Below the pieces are notes generated by a model that had not been told where the DNA came from, made no database searches, and saw only the letters and a program-made list of their open reading frames with translations. The translations under genes were made by a program, and so were the position numbers. DNA of 64,000 nt from positions 19,369,759-19,433,758 of the forward strand of contig CAIIXF020000009.1 in NCBI GenBank assembly GCA_903813345.2. Direction: 5' to 3'. Source of the stretch: Owenia fusiformis (lineage: Eukaryota > Annelida > Polychaeta > Sabellida > Oweniidae). Positions 1-10,833 of the stretch are shown in pieces. Positions within the stretch are counted from its first letter, which is position 1. Every line of letters starts with the position of its first letter.

Positions 1-387
1 AACCCCCAAAAATAATAAAAACAATCAAATGCTGTAGTAAGGGGAAGAGTGAGACAACTTACTGATTGATCTATTTGCTTTACCTATACATAAAGTATAG
101 TATGGCATTTCTACAATGCTTTCCATTTATGTTTTGATTATGATATGTTCCTTGTATTCCTTGTAATTAATAGTTTAAAGCCATATCATATCAGCCCCTT
201 AAACATTCTTTTTTATTATAATATTTCACAATTTTGTTAAAAAATTTGTATATTGATTATTTGATGAAGGGAATGACTCTGAATTTTAATGCAGAGAAGG
301 TATTTTTCTAATGTTGTAAAAGGAATCATAATCGCCAATACTGACATTGATATCAAATGAATGGTCCCTAAAAAGTTTACAAGATTT

Positions 388-457
388 TACTAGATTTTAC
401 TAGATTTACTAGATTTACTAGTTTTACGAGATTTACTAGATTTACTAGATTTACAGT
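388..457. repeat. Simple repeat, TTTACTAGAT-like
   Basis: About seven tandem copies of a 9-11 bp unit resembling TTTACTAGAT. The rest of positions 1-463 is AT-rich non-coding sequence in which I see no gene. Confidence 0.85.
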
Positions 458-463
458 CTACCG

Positions 464-966
464 TACGCTAGGTGCGTTTACACTCCCTGTCAACATCACA
501 TGATCAATATTTAAATTATTATGAACATGTGACAAAATGGAAGCAAGTATTTTTAGTGAAATATTTTCATACTTAGGATGTTTCTGTGAAGTACAGGTAA
601 GATTGTAATTATCATTTTCAAATGAGGGACAACTTTTCCAAGAAGAAGAAGAAGGGTTTGTGAACAGAAGGTGAAGAATGGATTTTTTTTTTCCTCACGC
701 GATTGATGTACAGTTGAACTTTGATATTCTAGGGGTATAATTTGATGAATTTCTACTTAATCAAGCATCTTTATGGGAAAAACTCACATGTAGAAGGATG
801 GACAGATCTGTTTTCTACAAAATCAGCATTGAATGACGGCTTGACATGCAGTAATTGTTATTTCAGAGCTGATTTCAGCCAGGGTAGACTTGCCTCAGTT
901 TCAGTCCTTGTTTAGATAAGAGATAATGATATCTATCTTCCTTTTCAGGTAACCTGTCTCCTATGA
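464..966 (+). repeat. Dispersed 0.5-kb module, copy 1
   Basis: This stretch matches the two arms of the palindrome at 10834-12415 almost base for base, from GTACGCTAGGTGCG to GTAACCTGTCTCCTAT. Compared with the arms it lacks about 45 bp near position 620 and carries an extra 13 bp near 911 that breaks a short reading frame intact in the arms. It is therefore a stand-alone copy of a repeat also found inside the piggyBac element. No terminal inverted repeats are evident. Confidence 0.85.
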
Positions 967-978
967 AGATCATTATGC

Positions 979-1488
979 AATATTCAGGCCTGTCAACTTG
1001 GGAACACCTAACATGAGTGACTTGGAAATGTTGAACACCTCCCCTCAAAATGTGGACACCTTGGTCCAAATCTGAACACCTTGATCCAAATTTTGAACAC
1101 CTTGGTTTAAATTTTATTACATCTTGCCAAATTTTGAACACCTCAAATCTACGCTCGCGTTTGAAACATTCATCAACGGGGGGGGGGGGGGGGGGGGGGG
1201 GGGGGGTAGGTACAAAAAATTTCGAACGGAATGCGTGACATATACATAATTCGCGTGAAAAGTCCGAACAAAATGCGTACATTTTTTTCCGGCGTTCGTA
1301 TTTTTGCTGTGTAGACGATCTTTTTTAAAAAAAATTCTTCAGAAATATTTTTGCTTGACAATTACCAGGTAAAATGCGTATTTGCGTGACATTTTCTGTC
1401 ACGCAAAAATAACTGGCGTGACTTCAAATTCTTCGGCAAATGCGTGACAAATACGCAAATTGCGGGACAGTTGACAGGCCTGAATATT
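979..1488. mobile_element. Non-autonomous DNA transposon with terminal inverted repeats
   Basis: The ends are matching inverted repeats: AATATTCAGGCCTGTCAACT at 979 and its complement ending at 1488. The roughly 510-bp interior has no coding capacity. It repeats GCGTGAC-like words and contains a 29-G run. A shorter diverged relative lies at 17121-17337. The superfamily is not identifiable from the ends. Confidence 0.65.
1178..1206 (+). repeat. 29-bp poly-G tract
   Basis: An uninterrupted run of 29 G inside the element at 979-1488. It creates spurious polyproline and polyglycine reading frames on both strands. Its true length in the genome is uncertain, because such runs are error-prone. Confidence 0.9.
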
Positions 1489-2059
1489 CGAACATGACTG
1501 TATTCACGCCATCTATATGCTTTTTTGAAGCTCCTACATGTAGCTCAAGTTTGAAGCCCGGAGTTTGAGAAGGAAGTTGCATCAATTTTTGTAATAAAAG
1601 TTTGTGTGGGTTGGGTTGCTTACCTGTATGCCATGTTTGCACCCCCCCCTCTCCCTCCCAACTGAAAGCCGATTTTTGGCGATCGCAGATGACTGGAAGC
1701 TGGCTATGCCCCTGATGATAGTATTTTAAAGAACAAACGCTCTTTTTAACTAACTTTATAATGTACCTTGACTTGACTCTAAATATTTACATCTGCCTGG
1801 GGCTACTGTCGAGTAGATATGACCCACACTGTATAAATGAATAAAAGAACTGTACCTTTTTTAATTCCCTGATTTTGCCTTGTTTAAGCATTTTTTCATT
1901 TCAAAATATAAAAGAAAACGTTTGTGCCTAGACCTGCAGTATTTATTCATTGATATAGTACTTGCTCTTCGATCTATATTTCTTAATTACTGTCCATGAT
2001 AAAAGCACAAACATATAGCTACATATACTAGAATAATAAGAACAATTCCAATCTTTCAG
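1489..2059. other. Non-coding stretch upstream of TIMM8
   Basis: No convincing coding exon is seen. It ends in a pyrimidine-rich tract and AG at 2058-2059, a plausible 3' splice site. The TIMM8 transcript therefore probably has a 5' non-coding exon further upstream, which I could not place. Confidence 0.4.
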
Positions 2060-2072
2060 GTGCTGTACAAGA

Positions 2073-2333
2073 ATGGCGTTTGATTCCGCTGCAGGTGGCA
2101 GCCAAGGCGTAGACCCAGAGATGGCACAGTTCTTACAAGTAGAGGCGCAGAAGGCTGAACTTCAACAGAAAATTGGGATGCTCACTGATCTCTGTTGGGA
2201 TAAATGTCTCGACAAACCACGTGATAAGATGGACTCTAAAACTGAGACATGCATGTCAAATTGTGTCGAACGCTTCATAGATGTCACTTTGTTGATCGGG
2301 AAACGTCTGCAACAAAAACTGACACCACATTGA
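2073..2333 (+). CDS. TIMM8: Mitochondrial import inner membrane translocase subunit Tim8
   Basis: An 86-residue small TIM protein. The family forms hexameric chaperones (Tim8-Tim13) in the mitochondrial intermembrane space that escort hydrophobic precursors to inner-membrane translocases. The signature twin CX3C motif is present: C41-WDK-C45 and C60-MSN-C64, fourteen residues apart. It is followed by the conserved CVERFID segment and a charged helical tail. The N-terminal EAQKAELQQKI helix and total length are normal for Tim8. The CDS is one exon. A splice acceptor at 2058-2059 lies 13 bp upstream of the ATG, so an intron probably splits the 5' UTR. The start is the first ATG after that acceptor. 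Paralogue identity (8A or 8B type) cannot be decided. Candidate AATAAA lies at 2625-2630. Confidence 0.93.
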   Translation: MAFDSAAGGSQGVDPEMAQFLQVEAQKAELQQKIGMLTDLCWDKCLDKPRDKMDSKTETCMSNCVERFIDVTLLIGKRLQQKLTPH

Positions 2334-2391
2334 TGAAAGATGAATTCATTTAGAAATGATAAACAATAATTACAGACAGCTAGCTCAACAA

Positions 2392-2600
2392 TCGTGTTTT
2401 AGCATAGACAGTGTTTTTTAATGAAAATCAGATATTTCTAGCATGGACAGTATTGGTTAATGAAAGTCAAGATTTCTAGCATAGACAGTGTTTGTTATTA
2501 ATGAAAATCAGGATTTCTAGCATAGACAGTGTTTGTTATTAATGAAAATCAGGATTTCTAGCATAGACAGTGTTTGTTATTATTATTAATGAAAATCAGG
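2392..2600. repeat. Tandem repeat in TIMM8 3' flank
   Basis: Four to five copies of a unit of about 42-48 bp containing TTCTAGCATAGACAGTG and ATGAAAATCAGGATT. It probably lies within or just after the 3' UTR, before AATAAA at 2625. Confidence 0.8.
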
Positions 2601-2823
2601 ATTAAATATGATAAATATTGAATGAATAAATTATGAATAATGATTACAGACAAAGTTAATTTCTAGCATTTTATAGACAATGTTTGATCACCATTGAAGT
2701 GTATGTAGGGTAACAAAATCAGAATTAAATATAAACAAAAACACTTTGAAATAGGCATTAAAGGAATCTTTATTTGTCCATAGGTTAACATCAGAACCCA
2801 CACAAATATGCATACATACATTT

Positions 2824-4388
2824 ATCCTATGCCAAGTAGAGTTTTAGGGAGATAAGTTGGTAAGATATATCCCGTATCCTGATTTTGAGCTTTCCATATC
2901 CAGAACCTCCATATCTCCCGCCATATCTCCCGCTTCGGTGCATATCTTCCCGCTTCGATGCATATCTTCCCGCTTCCGGTAAGTAGTGGAAATGCAATAA
3001 AATGACTTTGCATATGAATTGATTTGTTTATTTTTACACCTTGTACTATTGAAATGGCCATACGCCCCTGAAAACTCAACTTGGTATAGGATAAAGCAGT
3101 TATGTACAGTCGGTTTGGATATTGGGTGCATCCCTCGTGAGATATGCACATCTACCTTCGGTCCCTACTGTCCCTCAGGTAGATATGCATATCTCCCTCT
3201 GGATAAACCCCATATCCAAAACCTCCCAGTACATAACCCTTATATATTTCGTCACTTTAAAGAGGGAGAGATGAGTTAAATGTAACTTTAATCTTTTTCT
3301 CACAGCATCCTTGTCATCCTATTTTCTAAAGTTTAATTTTTTTCATAATTTCATGAATATACATGTTCTGCCTCACACTCTAAATTGCTGATGATATTTT
3401 CTTTCTCAAACATTATATGGAATTTGACTTGATTTCAAAAATGTATTGATCTAGCAATGTTTCCTTACAAGTAAAAAATGTACATGTTAATTCAAAACAT
3501 CCAGTAAATGTCTACAAATGGTTTGGATTTTTAAGTGGCCCTCTAATTGATTATATTTGGAGTTATGTCATAAAACTATGCAAAATGTGGTATCTAAACT
3601 ACCAACATACAAAGTGAAAGGGTTAACCATATATGACCATATAATATGTTGTGTGTCAAGGAGGGTTGGATCCCAGAATGCAATCTCAATATTTTCCAAC
3701 AATGAGTCCCATCTTGAAGGATGTCGTGATTACAGAATTTCAAATTCAGTGGCTGGCATTTTTTCATTTCAGAATTTGAATTACGAGTTACAGTATTATT
3801 TCCAAACAAAGAACTCCACAATACAATAAGTGATCAAAATATGAATTCAAATCTTTTGGATTGCTGATTATATATTTAGAGTCAGTTATTATAATGTTAG
3901 AATATAACAAGATTGGACTCATTGTTGGAAAATATAGAGATTGCATTTTGGGATCCAATCCTCCTTGTATGTTTAGGTACCTAAACACGGTTTGAAAATA
4001 TAAATATGCCTTGTACAATAAATAAGGGTTATGTACTGGGAGGTTTTGGATATGGGGTTTATCCAGAGGGAGATATTTATATCTACTTGAGGGACCGTAG
4101 GGACCGAAGGTAGATGTGCATATCTCACAAGGGATGAACCCCATATCCAAACCGACCGTACATAACTGCTTTATCCTATACCAAGTAGAGTTTCAGGGGC
4201 ATATGGCCATTTCAATAGTACAAGTTGTAAAAATAAAGAAATCATTCATATGCAAAGTCATTTTATTGCATTTCCACTACTTACCTGATGCGGGAAGATA
4301 TGGAGGTTTTGGATATGGAAACCTCAAAATTAGGATACAGGATATATCTTACCAACTTATCTCCCTAAAACTCTACTTGGCATAGGAT
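2824..4388. mobile_element. Large foldback element, inverted arms
   Basis: The outer ends ATCCTATGCCAAGTAGAG (2824) and its complement (ending 4388) match. Long stretches of 2824-3250 recur inverted at about 4018-4388, and 3655-3712 recurs inverted at about 3915-3968. The arms are rich in degenerate AGATATGCATATCTCCC-like words. About 400 bp (3250-3650) is present only on the left side, so one arm has gained or lost sequence. There is no coding capacity. Confidence 0.7.
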
Positions 4389-5080
4389 AAATACACATAT
4401 TTCACAAGGGATAAATCCTGTATCCAAAACCAACTGTACATAACAGATGTATTTTATACGTACTGAGGTTCTAGGTAGATTAAGCCTCATTAAGTTCCAC
4501 TGAAATTCAAAAACAAACTTAAAGAGACTATACCATAGGGTAGCAGAATCAAGACCCCTCTGGACCTTTTTGCATGTAATTGAGTTTCACCGCATACAAG
4601 TCCACCTATATACAAGTCCCAAATCCCCTGCTTTTCAGTGTTAATTTTGAGATAGTACTGCATTTTCTTTGTGAGCTCCCACTCATATTACTGGAGTAGA
4701 TCAATGAATTGATATTGAAATTTGAAATGTAGCATTTAGTTTTATATATGATTTTTGTTTCATAAATTGAGTAAAACGTAAATTAAGTTCACTTTTCAGC
4801 AGCAGGACTGGGATGGATGCCCATATTCATCCCAGTCCCAAATGTTATGTACCTAGAACCGCAGTAGATGGAATACTATACCGGAATATGATTTAAGATG
4901 TAATTTATTCGCTCAAATTTAATTACTAGGTTCCTAAACCCTGTCATGATTCAAAAGCAACACAAGTTGTAATGACTTTGCTTCAGTTGTCAATCATCTA
5001 GTGCAATTTCCTCTGAAATATAGGGTCTATGAGATGTAAATTACCCTAATAATAATTGAGGGAGGACACAATATTTAAGG
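4389..5080. other. Non-coding spacer
   Basis: AT-rich sequence. No exon, RNA gene or clear repeat seen, apart from a short trailing match to the foldback family at 4390-4445. Confidence 0.5.
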
Positions 5081-5234
5081 AATAAATAATGATAGGCCAT
5101 TCAATATGGTGAAATTCAGCATGAGTTGGACACTGCACGTATAAAGCACGAACCGAAGGTGAGTGCATTTGTACTGACATTCTGTCCAACGAGTGTAGAA
5201 TTTCACCATATTGAATGGCCTATCATTATTTATT
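5081..5234. mobile_element. 154-bp palindromic MITE
   Basis: About 38 bp at each end are perfect inverted repeats (AATAAATAATGATAGGCC at 5081, complement ending at 5234). Partial symmetry continues inward, with GTTGGACA on both sides. No coding capacity. Confidence 0.8.
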
Positions 5235-5930
5235 ATGATTCAAACATAAAAAAAGAAAACCTTGTTCAGAGAATTGGGGATTTAGGTCAATGAAATAACC
5301 AAACTGGCTGTTATTTTTGCCATTCCCAGGTTTGACGCCATAATACAAACCAATACGTGTACATAGATTCCTGGAAGCAGATTGAATAGAGCACGGTCGT
5401 GCCTGTATGGAGAATTAATGAACGTTCATTATTGGCTTTGCTGCATTCTGATTGGTTTAGAAATTCAAATAGAGCACGGTGAATGAGGAATAATATACAG
5501 CAAGGTGTTTAGAGCCATCCCATGAGACATGCTGGAGGTACCTGTAGAGAACTTTTATGTCCATGCTGCAGCAGTCATCGCATACTGTGGAGCCTAGATT
5601 GAGAAATCAACCTCTTATTCATGTGATGTATTGGATGTGTTGGAAGGTAGATTTGTTTTGTAATTGAAACCTTCCCACGTGAGCCCAGTACCCATGGTAC
5701 TTTTAGTTCTAAATACAGTATTTGGACTTACTGCTCATTTAAGAAAGATGTTTCTAATATTGATGTAATAACTGAAAAGATAAAAACTTTATTACTTGGC
5801 AAGGAGTGGAGTGTGACATGTTACAAATTGCTGGTACATCATTTACTTGGTAGGGATGGTGCCATGGCATATAATGGTGTACTTTTTTTCCCCTGATTCT
5901 GTGCGCTAGACTGCCACTAAGAGTCTATAT

Positions 5931-7129
5931 TTTGTAGGTGTTGGTACATTATATCTGGACAGAGAAGGAGTTATGACATGTACGGATTACCTGTTTTCTT
6001 GATTAAGCGTGACTCACAAAAAGTGTATATTTTGTAGGTGTTGGTTGGTACATCATATCTGGACAGAGAGGAAGCTTTGACATGTACATAATCCCTGTTT
6101 TCTTGAGTATGTGTGCTAGAATATCACTAAAAGCATATATTTTGTAGGTGTTGGTTGGTACATTATATCTGGAGAGAGAGGGAGTTATGGCATGTGCAGA
6201 TTACCTGTTTTCTTTAGTATGTGCACTCGAATATCACTAAAAGCGTATATTTTGTAGGTGTTGGTTGGTACATTATATCTGGAGAGAGAGGGAGTTATGG
6301 CATGTGCAGATTACCTGTTTTCTTTAGTATGTGCACTCGAATATCACTAAAAGCGTATATTTTGTAGGTGTTGGTTGGTACATTATATCTGGAGAGAGAG
6401 GGAGTTATGGCATGTGCAGATTACCTGTTTTCTTGAGTATGTGCACTCGAATATCACTAAAAGCATATATTTTGTAGGTGTTGGTTGGTACATTATATCT
6501 GGAGAGAGAGGGAGTTATGGCATGTGCAGATTACCTGTTTTCTTGAGTATGTGCACTCGAATATCACTAAAAGCGTATATTTTGTAGGTGTTGGTTGGTT
6601 CATTATATCTGGAGAGAGAGGGAGTTATGGCATGTGCAGATTACCTGTTTTCTTTAGTATGTGCACTCAAATATCACTAAAAGCGTATATTTTGTAGGTG
6701 TTGGTTGGTACATTATATCTGGAGAGAGAGGGAGTTATGGCATGTGCAGATTACCTGTTTTCTTTAGTATGTGCACTCGAATATCACTAAAAGCATATAT
6801 TTTGTAGGTGTTGGTTGGTACATTATATCTGGAGAGAGAGGGAGTTATGGCATGTGCAGATTACCTGTTTTCTTGAGTATGTGCACTCGAATATCACTAA
6901 AAGCGTATATTTTGTAGGTGTTGGTTGGTACATTATATCTGGAGAGAGAGGGAGTTATGGCATGTGCAGATTACCTGTTTTCTTTAGTATGTGCACTCGA
7001 ATATCACTAAAAGCGTATATTTTGTAGGTGTTGGTTGGTACATTATATCTGGAGAGAGAGGGAGTTATAACATATACAGATTACCTGTTTTCTTGAGTAT
7101 GTGCGCTAGACTGCCACTTATAGTGTATA
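5931..7129. repeat. 110-bp satellite, about 11 copies
   Basis: Tandem units with a 110-bp period. Central copies are nearly identical and each contains TATATTTTGTAGGTGTTGG and GGAGAGAGAGGGAGTTATGG; the outer copies are diverged. The ladder of 70-residue reading frames across it is a product of the repeat, not genes. The last copy is interrupted at 7130 and resumes at 7782. The preceding 5235-5930 holds no recognisable feature. Confidence 0.95.
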
Positions 7130-7131
7130 TA

Positions 7132-7781
7132 CAAGGGCCGATCAAAAAGTTTCTTACCGTTGGCTCTCAATTTTATAATAAGAGGAGTTGGAAGCTCAAA
7201 CTTTAAGATAAGATAGGATAGTTAGTTTGCTTGAAACTGTACGAGTTTCATATAAATTGGTTTATTGGTAGTGACACAGAGTCAATTCATATTTTCAATG
7301 ACAAAGTTAGGTGGAGCAGCGTTAAATATAAAATATCTCCTGAGTTGTGGTTCTGGAAATTTACCGACATCGTTTCAAACCTCTCGTACGAAGGCCTTAA
7401 ACATGTGTTTTTGGATCAAGTAGACAGATATAGGAAGTGCATTGCAACTGGGCTTGAATATTTTGAATGAAAATGAATATTAGCAGAAAAACTAATTAAA
7501 CATGATTAAACTACAGTCTGTTGGCAGATGACACTACTTAGTGTTAGAAATTTCTAAAACTGCAGCTTAGCACAATTTTTTTTATGAAAAACGCTGCTCC
7601 ACCTAATTCAATCATCGAAAATATGTATTGACTCGGTGTCACTACAAATGCATCAATTTAAATGAAACTCAAACAGTCTCAAGCAAACTTACTACCCTGT
7701 CTTTTGTGAAAGTTTGAGCATCCAACTCCTCTTATTATAAAATCTAGAGCCAACGGTAAGAAACTTTTTGATCGGCCCTTG
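7132..7781. mobile_element. Tc1/mariner-type foldback MITE
   Basis: The terminal inverted repeats begin CAAGGGCCGATCAAAAAG. TA dinucleotides flank both sides (7130-7131, 7782-7783). The symmetry extends about 200 bp into each end, so the element is mostly a hairpin with a short unique centre. The TA duplication and the GGCCGATCAAAAAGTTT style of end point to the Tc1/mariner superfamily. There is no transposase. It sits inside the 110-bp satellite, so it is younger than that array. Confidence 0.8.
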
Positions 7782-7907
7782 TATTTTGTAGGTGCTGGTA
7801 CATCATTTCTGTCCAAGGAGGGAATTATAGCAATGGCATGTAAGAGGCCGTAGAAGAAGTCATCATTGAACACTATGAGGAGTGAGTAAACACATTTCTG
7901 TTTTATT

Positions 7908-9422
7908 ATGTCACCACCAAAAGTGCTGACATATTGTTATGGTCTCCGTTTTTTATGTCACCACCAAAAGTGCTGACATATTGTTATGGTCTCCGTTTTT
8001 TTGCGACGGCGGTTGGCGGTTGGTGGTTGGCGGTTGGTGGTTGGAGGTTGGCGTCCGGCGTCTGTAACAATTTCTTACAACTTCCTATAACTTAACAAAT
8101 ACTGTTTAGACTGACTTCAATTTTTTTCTAAATCATCTACATGTTCTCAGAAGTTCAAATCTGACTTTAGATTTGACATTTGACCTTCAATGACCTTCTC
8201 AAGGTCAAAAAGGTCTTTTTTCAACTTGCTTCACATTGACTAATTTTTTTTCAAAATCATCTACATGTTCTCAGAAATTCAAATCTGACTTTAGATTTGA
8301 CTTTAGATTTGACATTTGACCTTCAAATCTGACTTTAGATTTGACATTTGACCTTCAATGACCTTCTCAAGGTCAAAAAAGGTCAAAAAGGTCTGTTTTT
8401 TCAACTTGCTTCAAATTGACTAAATTTTTTTTCAAAATCATCTACGTGTTCTCAGAAATTCAAATTTGACTAAAGATTTGACATTTGACCTTCTCAAGGT
8501 CAAAAAAGGTCAAAAAGGTCTGTTTTCAACTTGCTTCAAATTGACTAAAAAAAATTTTCAAAATCATCTACGTGTTCTCAGAAATTCAAATCTGACTTTA
8601 GATTTGACTTAAGATTTGACATTTGACCTTCAATGACCTTCTCAAAGTCAAAAAAGGTCAAAAAGGTCTTTTTTCAACTTGCTTCAAATTGACTAAATTT
8701 TTTTTTCAAAATCATCTACATGTTCTCAGAAATTCAAATCTGACTTTAGATTTGACATTTGACCTTCAATGACCTTCTCAAAGTCAAAAAAGGTCAAAAA
8801 GGTCTTTTTTCAACTTGCTTCAAATTGACTAAATTTTTTTTTCAAAATCATCTACATGTTCTCAAAAATTCAAATCTGACTTAAGATTTGACATTTGATC
8901 TTCAATGAACTTCTCAATGTCAAAAAGGGTCAAAAAGGTATTTTTTCATCTTGCTTCAAATTGACTAAAAAATTTTTCAAAATCATCTACATGTTCTCAG
9001 AAATTCAAATATGACTTTAGATTTGACATTTGACCTTCAATGACCTTCTCAAGGTCAAAAAAGGTCAAAAAGGTCTTTTTCAACTTGCTTCAAATTGACT
9101 AATTTTTTTTTTCAAAATCATCTACATCTTCTCAGAAATTCAAATCTGACTTTAGATTTGACATTTGACCTTTAATGACCTTCTCAAGGTCAAAAAAGGT
9201 AAAAAAGGTCTGTTTTCAACTTGCTTCAAATTGACCAAATTTTTTTTTCAAAATCATCTACATCTTTTCAAAAGTTCAAATTTGACTTCACAAGTTCTCA
9301 GAAGTTCAAATCTGACCTTAGATTTGACCTTTGACCTTCAATGACCTTCTCAAGGTCAAAAGGTATTTTCCAACTTGCTTTAAATTGACCAAATTGTTTT
9401 AGGTGGTGACATTTTGTCATGT
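7908..9422. mobile_element. Element with GTCACCACC ends and an internal array rich in AGGTCA
   Basis: It starts ATGTCACCACCAAAAGTG; the first 49 bp are duplicated. It ends GGTGGTGACATTTTG. Shorter relatives lie at 30947-31075 and around 57600. Between the ends are about nine diverged copies of a 130-180 bp unit containing CTTGCTTCAAATTGAC, ATTTGACATTTGACCTTC and CTCAAGGTCAAAAAAGGTCA. No coding sequence. The superfamily is unknown. Confidence 0.6.
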
Positions 9423-9843
9423 TAATGCCTTGTATAAAGATTTGATATACTGTATTACCATGCCTGGTGATCAGACAAAATGAATGTTACCTGATCTTAG
9501 ACTGTGCATTTTTTTGGTAGTTAACAGGAAATGACAAAACAAAAAGTGACAAAACCATGCTGGATTTTGAAAATTTTTTGAACCAAGATAACAGAGTTCT
9601 GTTTGGACCTCCAGTCAGTTTAACTAGTTCCACATATCATTTACATGACTGGGAACACAATGGAAATGGTCAGAATGACCCTAAACATGATGAAATAACC
9701 TTTTTAGCCCTCTGAAAATGTAACTGAAAATTAGGTAAAAGTAGGTGCTCAGGAAGGTCACTGAACAGAATCTTTTAATTTTTTAGAGTCCTCTCACAAC
9801 AGTTAAATCTATTGAAACAAGAGCATTTGTATCTTTACATTCC

Positions 9844-9855
9844 GGACACCCTGTA
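9844..9855. repeat. Orphan transposon end GGACACCCTG + TA
   Basis: This is the same terminal sequence that closes the element at 14882-16226, here without a recognisable partner. The rest of 9423-10001 shows no gene. Confidence 0.4.
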
Positions 9856-10001
9856 TGATTACCTACATTTAATTGATAAAGTTTCATTCAAAATAAAATA
9901 AATTAGATTAAATTAAATGCAAGAGGGTATATGCAATGACACACATGTTTTTATGTTATGTGTTATGGCACAAATGTGACATTAGGGACCCATATGCATA
10001 C

Positions 10002-10039
10002 CACACCCGGGAATTTCGCGTCATAATTATTCCTCCGCT
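10002..10039 (+). repeat. Left terminal inverted repeat of piggyBac-type element
   Basis: Pairs with 14840-14877; one mismatch at position 10007. It contains CGGGAATTTCGCGTCATAAT. Confidence 0.85.
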
Positions 10040-10627
10040 AGAGGCGCTGCGAGCGCGCGGCCATTTTGCCGGTCAATTCGGGTCAAATATTGTTCAACTT
10101 TACACACGATTTTCTAGTAGTTGATGATATCCTTTAACGTATGTAATGATTTGTACAAAAGCTTACATGTATCTGGATTAATGTATTTTTATCCTGTGCA
10201 GTTTAAACAATTCGTTTTCTTCCAACTCTATAAGGAATTACATCATATTTTTTTCGAAAATCAGCGGCAAAACTTGACACTGGTTAGCTATTTTTTCTCT
10301 AATTGTAATTTGAATTTTAAAATTCCGCCTCGGACAAGACACAATTTGTATATTTAGCTCAAACGTGTTTCAAATTTGATTAAGATTCATCCATAAATGA
10401 AGAAATGCCTCCGGCGCAAAAATGTTGTGTTTTCGTCAAATCTTTGCTGACGATGCGGTTTTTAGTTTACGAAGAAATTGCCCCTCCATCGTGAAGCCGT
10501 AACTATACTAATATTGAACCTATCAATTTGAAATAAACAGAATTAAAATAAGCAATTCTTTAGGAAAACAATGATATGTATCATTCCTATTTAACAATAT
10601 ATATTATGAAAGACCTGACTGGCTGCA

Positions 10628-10686
10628 GGCGTACGGGTCCGCCCAAGCTAAAATGCTCCTGACAGCTGCCGGCGGACCCGTACGCC
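10628..10686. repeat. GC-rich perfect 16-bp hairpin in piggyBac left flank
   Basis: GGCGTACGGGTCCGCC at 10628-10643 is exactly complementary to 10671-10686 across a 27-bp loop. It is strikingly GC-rich against its surroundings. It may be a subterminal transposase-binding structure or a relic of another insertion. Confidence 0.8.
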
Positions 10687-10833
10687 CGATTTCAAACTTT
10701 CAAATAACAAACTTTTTCGCGGTAAAACTTTTAGCCAATCAGGTTTCACGCACACATAGATCGATGACGTGATACACTAGTACACACATAAACATTTTTG
10801 AAAACATTTGATCAATTTCTCGCAAGTTTTTCG

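Noticed and set aside
875-1282. 135-residue minus-strand frame with polyproline
   Set aside because: Created by the 29-G run inside a transposon; it spans the element boundary and has no conserved features.
6375-7206. Series of 70-residue frames
   Set aside because: Products of the 110-bp satellite.
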